Part shown: positions 42,988 through 50,447 of the stretch, piece by piece | How positions within the stretch are numbered: position 1 is the first letter of the stretch | Layout: each line of letters starts with the position of its first letter | Source: Phycisphaerae bacterium | GTDB taxonomy: Bacteria; Planctomycetota; Phycisphaerae; UBA1845; Fen-1342 | Assembly: GCA_028277645.1 (NCBI GenBank) | Contig: JANQFV010000072.1 | Coordinates: 62,001 to 126,000 of the forward strand | Length of the DNA: 64,000 nt | Direction of reading: 5' to 3' | Notes under the pieces: model-generated | What the model was told of the DNA's origin: nothing | Seen by the model: only the letters and a program-made list of their open reading frames with translations | Database searches by the model: none | Translations under genes and position numbers: made by a program

Positions 42988-44187
42988 TTGCACGTCCTGG
43001 TCGCTCTCGAAGCTCGTTACGATCGCACGCCCGACGGTTGCGTCTGGTCCGACGGCACGTCCAACGCCGCTTTCTGGCAGCGGTATCTCGACGTGTTTGA
43101 CGGCGTCACCGTCCTGGCACGTGTCCGCGACGTGCAGACCGTCAACAAGGCTTGCCAGCGTGCCGATGCGCCCGGCGTCGCCTGGGCACCGGTACCCTAC
43201 TTCGTCGGCCCCTGGCAGTACCTCCGCCAGTACACCGCCGTCCAGCGCGCAGTCGCTGGCGCGCTGCCGCCGGGCTGCGCCATCATCCTCCGCGTGCCGG
43301 GCACGATCGGAACGTGCGTCCACCGGCTTCTGCACGGAACCAAGCAACCCCACGGCGTCGAGGTCGTCGGCGATCCACGCGATGTCTTCGCACCCGGCGG
43401 AGTGCGTTCGCTAGTCCGACCATTCATGCGCTGGTGGTACCCGCGTCACCTGCGCCGTCAATGCGCCGGTGCCGCCGCTGCTGCGTACGTCACCACGCAT
43501 ATCCTTCAGGAGCGCTATCCCCCTCACCCCGACGCGTTCACCACGTCCTACTCGAGCATCGAACTGGACGACGAGTGGTTTGTTCCGACGCCGCACGACC
43601 CGCCGCCCCCGGATCGCCCGCTGAAGATCCTGACCGTCGGCTCACTGGAGCAACTCTACAAAGGCCCCGACGTCCTCATCCGCGCCGTCGCACGTCTGAA
43701 TCTCGGCGGTCTGAAATCCATTCTTCGTATCGTCGGCGACGGTCACCATCGGGCTGAACTAGAGCAGCTCGCCCGCGATGAGGGCGTCACAGAAGTCGTC
43801 GATTTTGCTGGCCGCCTTCCGGCCGGCGAGGCCATGCGCGCTGTCTACGACGACACTGACCTCTTCGTGCTGCCGTCCAGAACAGAGGGTCTGCCACGGG
43901 CCTTACTCGAAGCGATGGCGCGCGGCCTGCCGTGTCTGGGCAGTGACGTCGGCGGCTTCGCGGAACTGCTGGATGCGACCGAACGTGTCAAGCCCGGAGA
44001 TGCAGACGCCCTTGCCCTCACGATCGCATCGCTCGCGCGTGATCCAGCCCGCATGGCACGCCTCGCGCAGCGCAATCTGGAGTTCGCCCGCGGCTACCAC
44101 GCCGAGACGTTACGTGCCCGGCGACGTGCGTTCTACGCCGCACTGCGTGACGCAACGCACGCGTGGCTCGCCAAGTCTCGCCCTTGA
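42988..44187 (+). CDS. Glycosyltransferase family 4 (TTG start)
   Basis: A 399-residue GT-B protein. It begins with TTG at 42988 (HVLVALEARYDRTPDG). LKILTVGSLEQLYKGPDVLI starts the second lobe and SRTEGLPRALLEAMARG holds E-x7-E. It is divergent from the other GT4 gene, with 88 bases between, and all three polysaccharide genes form one locus. The sugar and acceptor are unknown. Confidence 0.9.
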   Translation: MHVLVALEARYDRTPDGCVWSDGTSNAAFWQRYLDVFDGVTVLARVRDVQTVNKACQRADAPGVAWAPVPYFVGPWQYLRQYTAVQRAVAGALPPGCAIILRVPGTIGTCVHRLLHGTKQPHGVEVVGDPRDVFAPGGVRSLVRPFMRWWYPRHLRRQCAGAAAAAYVTTHILQERYPPHPDAFTTSYSSIELDDEWFVPTPHDPPPPDRPLKILTVGSLEQLYKGPDVLIRAVARLNLGGLKSILRIVGDGHHRAELEQLARDEGVTEVVDFAGRLPAGEAMRAVYDDTDLFVLPSRTEGLPRALLEAMARGLPCLGSDVGGFAELLDATERVKPGDADALALTIASLARDPARMARLAQRNLEFARGYHAETLRARRRAFYAALRDATHAWLAKSRP

Positions 44188-44209
44188 TTCCCCCGGCGTC
44201 TGACGACGC

Positions 44210-45799
44210 TTATCCCTCCGACTGAGTCGCGGCCTGCTCGCTCGCGTCCTCCACGACCAGCTCCGGACACAGCTCGTCTTCGTCCAGAGCTTCGAGATCC
44301 ATCATCTTGCTCGGCAACACGGTGATCGACCCGCTGAGCTGATGGACCGCGATCATCTTCTCGCTGCCATCCACCTCGCGCAACACGACCTTCGTCGGCC
44401 CCTGGATCAGCTCCCGCACGCGCGCCACGCGCGGCCCGATGGCCAGGTGCGCGCCGCGATGAATGTGCTGATGAACGACGATTGCAGCCTCCTCCTGGGG
44501 CTGCCCCTCCCGCTCCAGACGCGCCGCTTCTTCGCGCAGTCGCACGATTTCTTTATTCAGCTCCTCCGCCTGCGACAGCAGCTCGGCGGCGCGCTCGCGC
44601 TGCGTCGGCCCCAGCCGCTTCAGGTCCGCTACCATCGGCTCGACCGCCGCACGCACGTCTTCGGCCGCCCGCTGACAGTCCTGAATCTGATCCTCGATGT
44701 CCCGAATCTGCCGCAGCACGCTGCTGTGAATGCCAGTGGTGACTTGTGTGACGACGTCGGCGTCGCTGCCGATCCGCCTTACGCGAATCCCCTCGCGCGC
44801 ATATATCCGCCCGCCGATCAGCGTACCACGTTCACCCACCAGGGCGCCGCTCGCGAACACGTGACTGTTGAGCACCTCCTTGTGAAAGTGAATGTTGCCG
44901 CCGGCTCGAACCCGCGCTTCGTTAATCAGGTGTGCGGTGATGGCCCCTTCCGCGTCGACCTGCCCCTTTTCGTCCTGACCGAAGATGCCGCCCTTTACAG
45001 TGATGTCGCCGCCGACGCGTACGTCCGCTGCCTCGATCCCCTTGTTCACCGTCAGCGACTTCGTCGTGTAAACGTGGAAGTTTGACTGCACGGTGCCGTG
45101 TACCGTCACGTCCACACACGCGTCGACGCTGCCCGACCGGAAGTCGATGTCACCCAGGATTTTGAGCACCTCGCACACCCGTGCGTGGTCGTCGCTGAAC
45201 AGCACGCGACCGGCGACCGTCGTATATAGTTCCAGAGGATGTTCACCCCGTGCTTCAAGGCCGAAGCCGATTTTGATTTCCTGCCCCTGCGGCCGCTTCG
45301 ACACCACTTCCGCTCCCTGCACGTCGTAGCCCGAGTGCCCTTGCACCGCCGGCGTAACGCGTCCGACCAGCGTTCCCGGTCCCACCGTGATCACGCCGTT
45401 CAGTGCGAAGTAGTTCACCCGCTCCACGTCCACGCTCGGACGGGCCAGCTTTTCATCCAGTTCCGCCGCCCACTCGAACGCTCCGTCCACCGCGTCTACC
45501 GGCGGCGTGCCCTCGGCCAGCAGGTGACACTGCTCCGAGTTTGCTAACATCGCCCGCCACTGGTCCTGCCCGAACTCGTTGACCGCCGCATTACATCTGG
45601 CGATAAACACATCGATCCGCGCCTCGACCTCCGGCGTGATGACGACTTGCGCCCGTTCGAGCGCCGCGCGCACTTCGGTCGCGGCCGGCGGCATGAACTG
45701 ACTGTCGGCCCCGACGTCAGCGATCTGGACATACGCCTCCATCCGGTCGTCGGACAAGACGACTCTGAGGCGATGGGACGTTTCGGCGGCGTCGGTCAT
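44210..45799 (-). CDS. FapA family protein (DUF342)
   Basis: A 529-residue protein of the DUF342 class: an N-terminal mixed region to about residue 155, then a long beta-helix with repeated DVTVHGTVQSNFHVYTTKSL, RVGGDITVKGGIFG and GALVGERGTLIGGRI units (about 165-355), and a coiled coil (about 365-450) followed by a small C-terminal domain. FapA-like proteins are linked to flagellar or envelope assembly in some bacteria; no flagellar gene is nearby here. GGAG lies six bases before the ATG at 45799. Confidence 0.88.
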   Translation of the reverse strand: MTDAAETSHRLRVVLSDDRMEAYVQIADVGADSQFMPPAATEVRAALERAQVVITPEVEARIDVFIARCNAAVNEFGQDQWRAMLANSEQCHLLAEGTPPVDAVDGAFEWAAELDEKLARPSVDVERVNYFALNGVITVGPGTLVGRVTPAVQGHSGYDVQGAEVVSKRPQGQEIKIGFGLEARGEHPLELYTTVAGRVLFSDDHARVCEVLKILGDIDFRSGSVDACVDVTVHGTVQSNFHVYTTKSLTVNKGIEAADVRVGGDITVKGGIFGQDEKGQVDAEGAITAHLINEARVRAGGNIHFHKEVLNSHVFASGALVGERGTLIGGRIYAREGIRVRRIGSDADVVTQVTTGIHSSVLRQIRDIEDQIQDCQRAAEDVRAAVEPMVADLKRLGPTQRERAAELLSQAEELNKEIVRLREEAARLEREGQPQEEAAIVVHQHIHRGAHLAIGPRVARVRELIQGPTKVVLREVDGSEKMIAVHQLSGSITVLPSKMMDLEALDEDELCPELVVEDASEQAATQSEG

Positions 45800-46286
45800 G
45801 CAGGACTCCGCAGACGGCTCTGCGACAAGCGCTCGCGCACCTCCCCGCACAACGTGTACGAATCACGCACCGCCCGACACAGGCGGCCCGCACGGTGTTT
45901 ATCGACCATTCGGTAATGCTGCGTCTGTAAGGGGTTGGGGGATCGCTCGCACCCAGGGTCTGCGTCAGGGTGCCGCGAAACAGAACAGTGACGCGAGTAG
46001 CTTTATTGGACCGGCGCAGGTTTACGTAGTGGTCCGGAATCCGATAACGAGCCGCGGGCTTCAGACCGCACGATCGCGGGTCAGCGGATGGCCCTCTCAG
46101 CCGTGCAGCCGCTGAAACGCAGTAGTCTACCAAGTGCAATCAGCGCCGTCCGAGTTACTTCCGCGTAGTTCTTCTGGTTCGTAGTGGTTTTATGTTTGTT
46201 ACTGATTCGAATCTGGGCGGGTGTGTGCGAGCGGGCGTAGGGCTGGGTATACGATCGTCGGCAATACACCTCCTCTCAATCGACGA
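45800..46286. other. 487-base intergenic region, nothing firm
   Basis: Between the start of the fapA-type gene and the end of the small gene at 46287 (both on the minus strand) no convincing frame exists. A 62-codon frame at 46081-46269 has no family features and poor composition, and is left out. No terminator or RNA fold was recognised. Confidence 0.4.
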
Positions 46287-46535
46287 TCAGTTCATTCGCG
46301 GATTGAAGTGCCGCGGTCGATGTTGTCGATCCGGCGGAGAATCGTCCTCGACCTTGATGCGCTGCCGGAGTTTCTCAAACAGCAGCGTCAGCTCTTTCGG
46401 TGATAGGTGCAGCGTAGTGTGATTCACCGTGAGGTGAATCGTCCCATGCGGACACTGGCTCAGTTGCACGTGCGGCTCGCCTGGCTCACCGAAATCACAC
46501 ACCAAGGACTCCTTACGGCCTTTCTGCCGGATCAC
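46287..46535 (-). CDS. Small unknown protein, translationally coupled to a pseudopilin
   Basis: An 82-residue soluble protein. Its ATG at 46535 overlaps the pseudopilin stop as ATGA. The central part, HVQLSQCPHGTIHLTVNHTT followed by LHLSPKELTLLFEKLRQR, looks like two beta strands and an amphipathic helix; the tail is basic and proline-rich. The single Cys and His residues could bind metal. No family name is assigned, but the composition and coupling argue for a real gene. The last gene of a surface-protein operon. Confidence 0.65.
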   Translation of the reverse strand: MIRQKGRKESLVCDFGEPGEPHVQLSQCPHGTIHLTVNHTTLHLSPKELTLLFEKLRQRIKVEDDSPPDRQHRPRHFNPRMN

Positions 46536-47398
46536 TCAAAGTCATAGTCGTCATCATCGGCCCAGTTGGCCCACAGGCGCATGCTGCGCAGTTGGCTTGG
46601 CGAGCGGGTTTCCACGTGACCATCGAAAAATCCCGTAATCGCCTGGTTCTTGAAGCGTCCTTCGGGCAGGCCGATCAAAGCACCGGTTTGATCGACGATC
46701 TGAATGCGGTCGTTCTCAACGCGCCATCGCTCACCTTTGCAGTTCGGCGGCGTCACCCAGTGAAAGCCCTGGTCACCCTCCTCAATCCCACCGCCGCGCC
46801 ATTTGCTCTCGGCAAATGTAATCAACTCGGCAGTCCTCTGGACCTCCGCTTCGCGAAACACGACGTGCGCGTTGCGCTTCGGCGCGTAGCTTCCCCCGCC
46901 CAACGGTTCAAAGCCCTGGTACAACCCGGCATACCCGCCAACGAACACGGCATTGATCCCGAACGTGGGCTCGATGCTGATGTAATAGGCCTTCATGAAG
47001 GCGTCGTTCGTTTCGTCTGTGCTGAGAGGTACGTCGCGCGGGGGACGATGACTGTAGAGGACTCCCCAGACGTTACGAACGTACGGAGACAGCCTCCACG
47101 GATAACGCTGATTGACGGGTGGGCCGAACGTGTGGCCGGAATCCGGATCGCGGATGAGGAAGTACTGTCCTTCGACATCGCCACCGGGCAGGTAACCGTA
47201 CATTATGGAACCGTTGCTCTCATCCGTGTAGTAGCGGTACCCCATCAGCACCTGACGCAGGTTGCTCATGCCATGGACCTGACGAGCGCTCCGCCGCGCG
47301 TGACCCAGCGCCGGCAGCAGAATGCTGACCAGCACAGCGATAACCGCGACGACCACCAGCAACTCAACCAGCGTGAAGCCTCGTCGGTCCATGGGCAT
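46532..47398 (-). CDS. Type II pseudopilin-like protein
   Basis: A 288-residue protein beginning MPMDRRGFTLVELLVVVAVI, a prepilin peptidase site followed by the conserved Glu. The globular part contains RQVLMGYRYYTDESNG and ends with NQAITGFFDGHVETR, the planctomycete H-x9-DG-type end region, then an acidic tail (WADDDDYDFE). GGAG lies five bases before ATG 47398, which decides the start. It is the third gene after a dockerin and a PEP-CTERM protein on the same strand, and is coupled to a small downstream gene. Predicted in the inner membrane/periplasm. Confidence 0.87.
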   Translation of the reverse strand: MPMDRRGFTLVELLVVVAVIAVLVSILLPALGHARRSARQVHGMSNLRQVLMGYRYYTDESNGSIMYGYLPGGDVEGQYFLIRDPDSGHTFGPPVNQRYPWRLSPYVRNVWGVLYSHRPPRDVPLSTDETNDAFMKAYYISIEPTFGINAVFVGGYAGLYQGFEPLGGGSYAPKRNAHVVFREAEVQRTAELITFAESKWRGGGIEEGDQGFHWVTPPNCKGERWRVENDRIQIVDQTGALIGLPEGRFKNQAITGFFDGHVETRSPSQLRSMRLWANWADDDDYDFE

Positions 47399-47444
47399 GA
47401 GCGCTCCAGACTCAACGAACACACGGTTTGATAGGACTCGTTTT

Positions 47445-48161
47445 CTACCGCCGCCGCCGCAGGAGCAGCGTCGTCATTCCAACCATGAGCATTGTGGCCG
47501 GCTCGGGAATGGGCGTAATCGGATAGGCCACGGACGCGATGGCTGTGTCCACGCGCGCTTCATAGAACGACGAGTGAATGATCGAATCGGAGACAATCTG
47601 GAAGTCGCCGGCGTGACCGGGCAAGTAAAACTCCCAAATCAACCACTCCACCGTGACGTCGCCGGACGGGCCACTGGAAATCGTCGTGGTAACCAGCGAT
47701 TCCTGCAACGCGTCGGCATTTGCGCCACCGGGGAGAACACTTCCGGCCCCGTCCTCAATACGCAGTGAGTCGAGATAGACGCTTGCCGGGCCACCGGCGT
47801 TCGGATCCGGGTTCATCGACGCCGATGTCTGCACGATGACGTGCGTGCCCGCCCCGCTGCCGTAGTTCGGAATATCCGTCTCAACGGAATAGGGACCCGA
47901 GAACGAGTAAAAGTTCCCGGAGCCGGTGACAAACGCCGGTGGCGTCACACTGAGAGTCGGATCCGGGAGTGTGGTACCATCCGTCATACGGCCAATGTCT
48001 GGGACGTTTCCGGTGCCGGCCGTAAGGAAATCCCACTGCTGGTACGTCGTTCCAGTGTCACCAAGACCCCACCATGCCGGTGCGAGGAATTCGCCACCGA
48101 GAGCCGGCGCGGTGATGAGGATAGACGCAGCGAAAATTGCGATGGTGCTCAAGTTCTTCAT
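47445..48161 (-). CDS. PEP-CTERM exported protein
   Basis: A 238-residue protein with signal peptide (MKNLSTIAIFAASILITAPA) and a PEP-CTERM sorting tail: PIPEPATMLMVGMTTLLLRRRR, i.e. PEP motif, membrane helix and Arg cluster. PEP-CTERM proteins are handled by exosortase, which must be encoded elsewhere. The body (about 22-215) is paralogous to the protein at 48270: both share WG/WSVGD..., TYQ(Q/E)WD, PDIG/PDVG, NFY(S/A)F, GG(A)N(A/D)D and a long matching run to the C-terminus. Role unknown. Confidence 0.9.
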   Translation of the reverse strand: MKNLSTIAIFAASILITAPALGGEFLAPAWWGLGDTGTTYQQWDFLTAGTGNVPDIGRMTDGTTLPDPTLSVTPPAFVTGSGNFYSFSGPYSVETDIPNYGSGAGTHVIVQTSASMNPDPNAGGPASVYLDSLRIEDGAGSVLPGGANADALQESLVTTTISSGPSGDVTVEWLIWEFYLPGHAGDFQIVSDSIIHSSFYEARVDTAIASVAYPITPIPEPATMLMVGMTTLLLRRRR

Positions 48162-48269
48162 GTGTGCTCCTTCCTTTCCTGAACTGTGTCAACACGACAC
48201 TACTGTGCAGATTCTAGAAACGAGGTCCGCGCGGTCGTCGCACGCTGATTCGACCAGCACTGCCGCCGG

Positions 48270-49142
48270 TTAGGTGCCGGTCAGCAAATTGACGAACGGG
48301 TTGATGTCGGCGAAGTCGAATTCACCGTCCACGTTGATGTCGCCGTTCATAATGTCGCAGTCGGGGAAGCTCGCCGCGTACGCAACCGGATCCAGCAGCC
48401 CCAGGACGAACGGGTTGATATCGCCGAAGCCCACGGCTCCGTCACAGTCTAGATCACCTTTCAAAGGGCAGAGCGAAGTCGCCGCGTTCAGCGTGTCGAC
48501 ACGCAGCGCCACGAACGAGCAATGCACGTAGCAGTCCATGACGACCTTGAAGTCGCCGACGAAATCTGGCAGCCAGAAGACAAATAGCCACTCATCCTGG
48601 ACGACGTCGCCGTACGGGCTGCCGATGATCCCAGAGAACAACAGTTCGGTATGGCAAATGTCATCGTTTGCCCCGCCGGTGATGGGCGCTCGATCCGGCT
48701 GCACGAGGTGAACGCTGTCGAGGACGACCCCCTGTTCGAAATCTGGGTTCTGCGTCGCGGCGGCCTGGACCCGCACCATTGTGCCATACCCCACAGGGGC
48801 GTTGGCGTCGTGATTGAAGATCGCGGCCTCCACAGTGTAGTCTCCGCCGAACGCGTAGAAATTGTTAGTGCTACTGAGGAAACCGGGCGGCAGAGCGCTG
48901 CAGGTGGGCGGGTCAACGATCGGTGGATCGGCGAGATAACCGACGTCCGGCGGATTTTCCACTGAAGACACATAGATGTCCCATTCCTGGTACGTCGAGA
49001 AGGCATCGCCGACGCTCCAGTTGTCAGGTTCCACGAAGCTCGTCGCGTCACTCGCCGCCGCCATTACCGTCAAGCCGAATACCACGAAGACCGCGAGCGC
49101 TGCTGATTCTCGATGCTGCGAACTCTTTCTCATCAAATCCAT
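48270..49142 (-). CDS. Exported dockerin-type protein, paralogue of the PEP-CTERM protein next door
   Basis: A 290-residue protein; the start at 49142 has AGGAG nine bases upstream. Signal peptide (about 10-28). Residues 30-215 are paralogous to the neighbouring PEP-CTERM protein. The C-terminus has two dockerin-like loops (GAVGFGDINPFVLGLL and GEFDFADINPFVNLLTG) instead of a PEP-CTERM tail. It is the first gene of a probable operon 48270-46287, and a perfect AT-rich palindrome sits 46-63 bases upstream. Confidence 0.9.
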   Translation of the reverse strand: MDLMRKSSQHRESAALAVFVVFGLTVMAAASDATSFVEPDNWSVGDAFSTYQEWDIYVSSVENPPDVGYLADPPIVDPPTCSALPPGFLSSTNNFYAFGGDYTVEAAIFNHDANAPVGYGTMVRVQAAATQNPDFEQGVVLDSVHLVQPDRAPITGGANDDICHTELLFSGIIGSPYGDVVQDEWLFVFWLPDFVGDFKVVMDCYVHCSFVALRVDTLNAATSLCPLKGDLDCDGAVGFGDINPFVLGLLDPVAYAASFPDCDIMNGDINVDGEFDFADINPFVNLLTGT

Positions 49143-49187
49143 TTTTTCGCACTCCTGCGCCACCAATTGAATAATAATACGTCCAAT

Positions 49188-49205
49188 TGTTTTAATATTA
49201 AAACA
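49188..49205. promoter_or_regulatory. 18-bp perfect AT-rich palindrome (operator or promoter candidate)
   Basis: TGTTTTAATATTAAAACA is a perfect palindrome; with one bulged base the arms extend to CCAAT...ATTGG. It matches the palindrome at 6388-6407 in the GTTTTA-WWWW-TAAAAC core and has the same position, 30-65 bases upstream of a start codon. It lies upstream of a dockerin-protein gene that heads an operon. Confidence 0.55.
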
Positions 49206-49299
49206 CATTGGCCTATCACGCAATACCCTCAGGTGCAAAAGTTCGATAATTCTCGCTCGGAGATCCGCAAGGCGGGAGTTTTTGATGCGGCGGAGTCGG

Positions 49300-49337
49300 T
49301 TTACCCTCCGCGCTGCGGCGACAAAGCAGCGGGTAAC
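49300..49337 (-). terminator. Stem-loop downstream of kdsD
   Basis: Arms TTACCC/GGGTAA (49301-49306 and 49331-49336) plus GCTGC/GCAGC (49312-49316 and 49326-49330) form a bulged stem about 70 bases after the kdsD stop. No T-run. Weak candidate. Confidence 0.3.
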
Positions 49338-49403
49338 GGCCTCAGCGCGACGGCCACGTGTCCCTGTGCCACGCACACCTTACGAGACAAAGCCGACCTT
49401 CGA

Positions 49404-50447
49404 TCACCCCAACCCCACATTCAACAAATCAATCAAGCGCAGCAGCCCCACCGGCTTCCGCCCCTCGTCCGCCACCACCAGACTCGTAATCTCACTGCGC
49501 TGCATGACGCGCAGGCACGCTACCGCCGGCTCGGTGGGCAGCACCGCCGAGACCGGGACCGCCGGCGCCGTGGGGTCGCGGCGGCTGTGCTGGTACGCGC
49601 CGCGGCTGTCGAGCGAGCGCGGGTCTTTGACGCGTTCGAAGATGCGCCGCAGGTCGCCGTCGGTGAACGTGCCCAGCAGCGTGCCGTCGGGCTCGGTGAT
49701 CAGCGCGAGGCCCAGGTGTTTGCGCGTCATCTCGACCAGCAGATGGTCGAAGCTGTCGCTCGCCGCGACGATCGGAACGTCGTCGCCGCTGTGCATGACG
49801 TCCGCCGCCCGCAGCAGCAGCCGTCGACCGAGCGAGCCCTCGGGGTGATACTGGGCAAAGTCTTCCTGCTGGAACCCCCGCCGCTGGAGCAGGGCCATGG
49901 CCAATGCGTCGCCCGCCGCCAGCATCATGACGCAGCTCGTGGTCGGGGCCAGATTGAGCGGACCGGCCTCCGGCACATCGGGCAGCGCGATCGTGTGCTG
50001 GCTGAGCTCGGCCAGCCGCGAATCAGCGTTCTGCGTAACCGCGATCACCGGCCCGCCGAGACGACGGAAGTGCTGCACAAACCGCAGCATCTCCTTGGTG
50101 TTGCCGCTGCGTGACAGCGCGATCAGGCAGTGCCGTTCGCTGACGATACCGAGATCGCCGTGCAGGGCCTCGACCGGGTGCATGAACACCGCCGGCGTAC
50201 CCGTGCTGGTCAGCGAGGCGGCGATTTTCTGCGCGATGTTGCCGCTCTTGCCGAGTCCGCTGACGACCACGTGCGTCGACGCGACGATCGTGTCGAGAAT
50301 CCCGTTGAACGCTGCGGCGCCGGCGTCACCGTCAGCCAACGACGCAGCCAGTCGCCGCAATGCCTCGGCTTCGTCAGCGACAACACGATGGGCGACTTCG
50401 AGCGGCGTGGTCGCTGCCCCGGTGGAAGTCTGCTCCGCGGTGCTCAC
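49404..50447 (-). CDS. kdsD: KpsF/GutQ-type arabinose-5-phosphate isomerase
   Basis: A 347-residue protein: SIS domain (about 50-185, with VSGLGKSGNIAQKIAASL and a SRSGNTKE loop) and two CBS domains (about 215-345). It interconverts ribulose-5-phosphate and arabinose-5-phosphate, the first step to KDO for lipopolysaccharide. The gene start overlaps the stop of the giant TPR gene as ATGA, so the two are translationally coupled. Confidence 0.95.
   Translation of the reverse strand: MSTAEQTSTGAATTPLEVAHRVVADEAEALRRLAASLADGDAGAAAFNGILDTIVASTHVVVSGLGKSGNIAQKIAASLTSTGTPAVFMHPVEALHGDLGIVSERHCLIALSRSGNTKEMLRFVQHFRRLGGPVIAVTQNADSRLAELSQHTIALPDVPEAGPLNLAPTTSCVMMLAAGDALAMALLQRRGFQQEDFAQYHPEGSLGRRLLLRAADVMHSGDDVPIVAASDSFDHLLVEMTRKHLGLALITEPDGTLLGTFTDGDLRRIFERVKDPRSLDSRGAYQHSRRDPTAPAVPVSAVLPTEPAVACLRVMQRSEITSLVVADEGRKPVGLLRLIDLLNVGLG

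Noticed and set aside
46081..46269. A 62-codon frame on the minus strand in the 45800-46286 gap
   Set aside because: No ribosome binding site, no family features and a composition unlike neighbouring genes.
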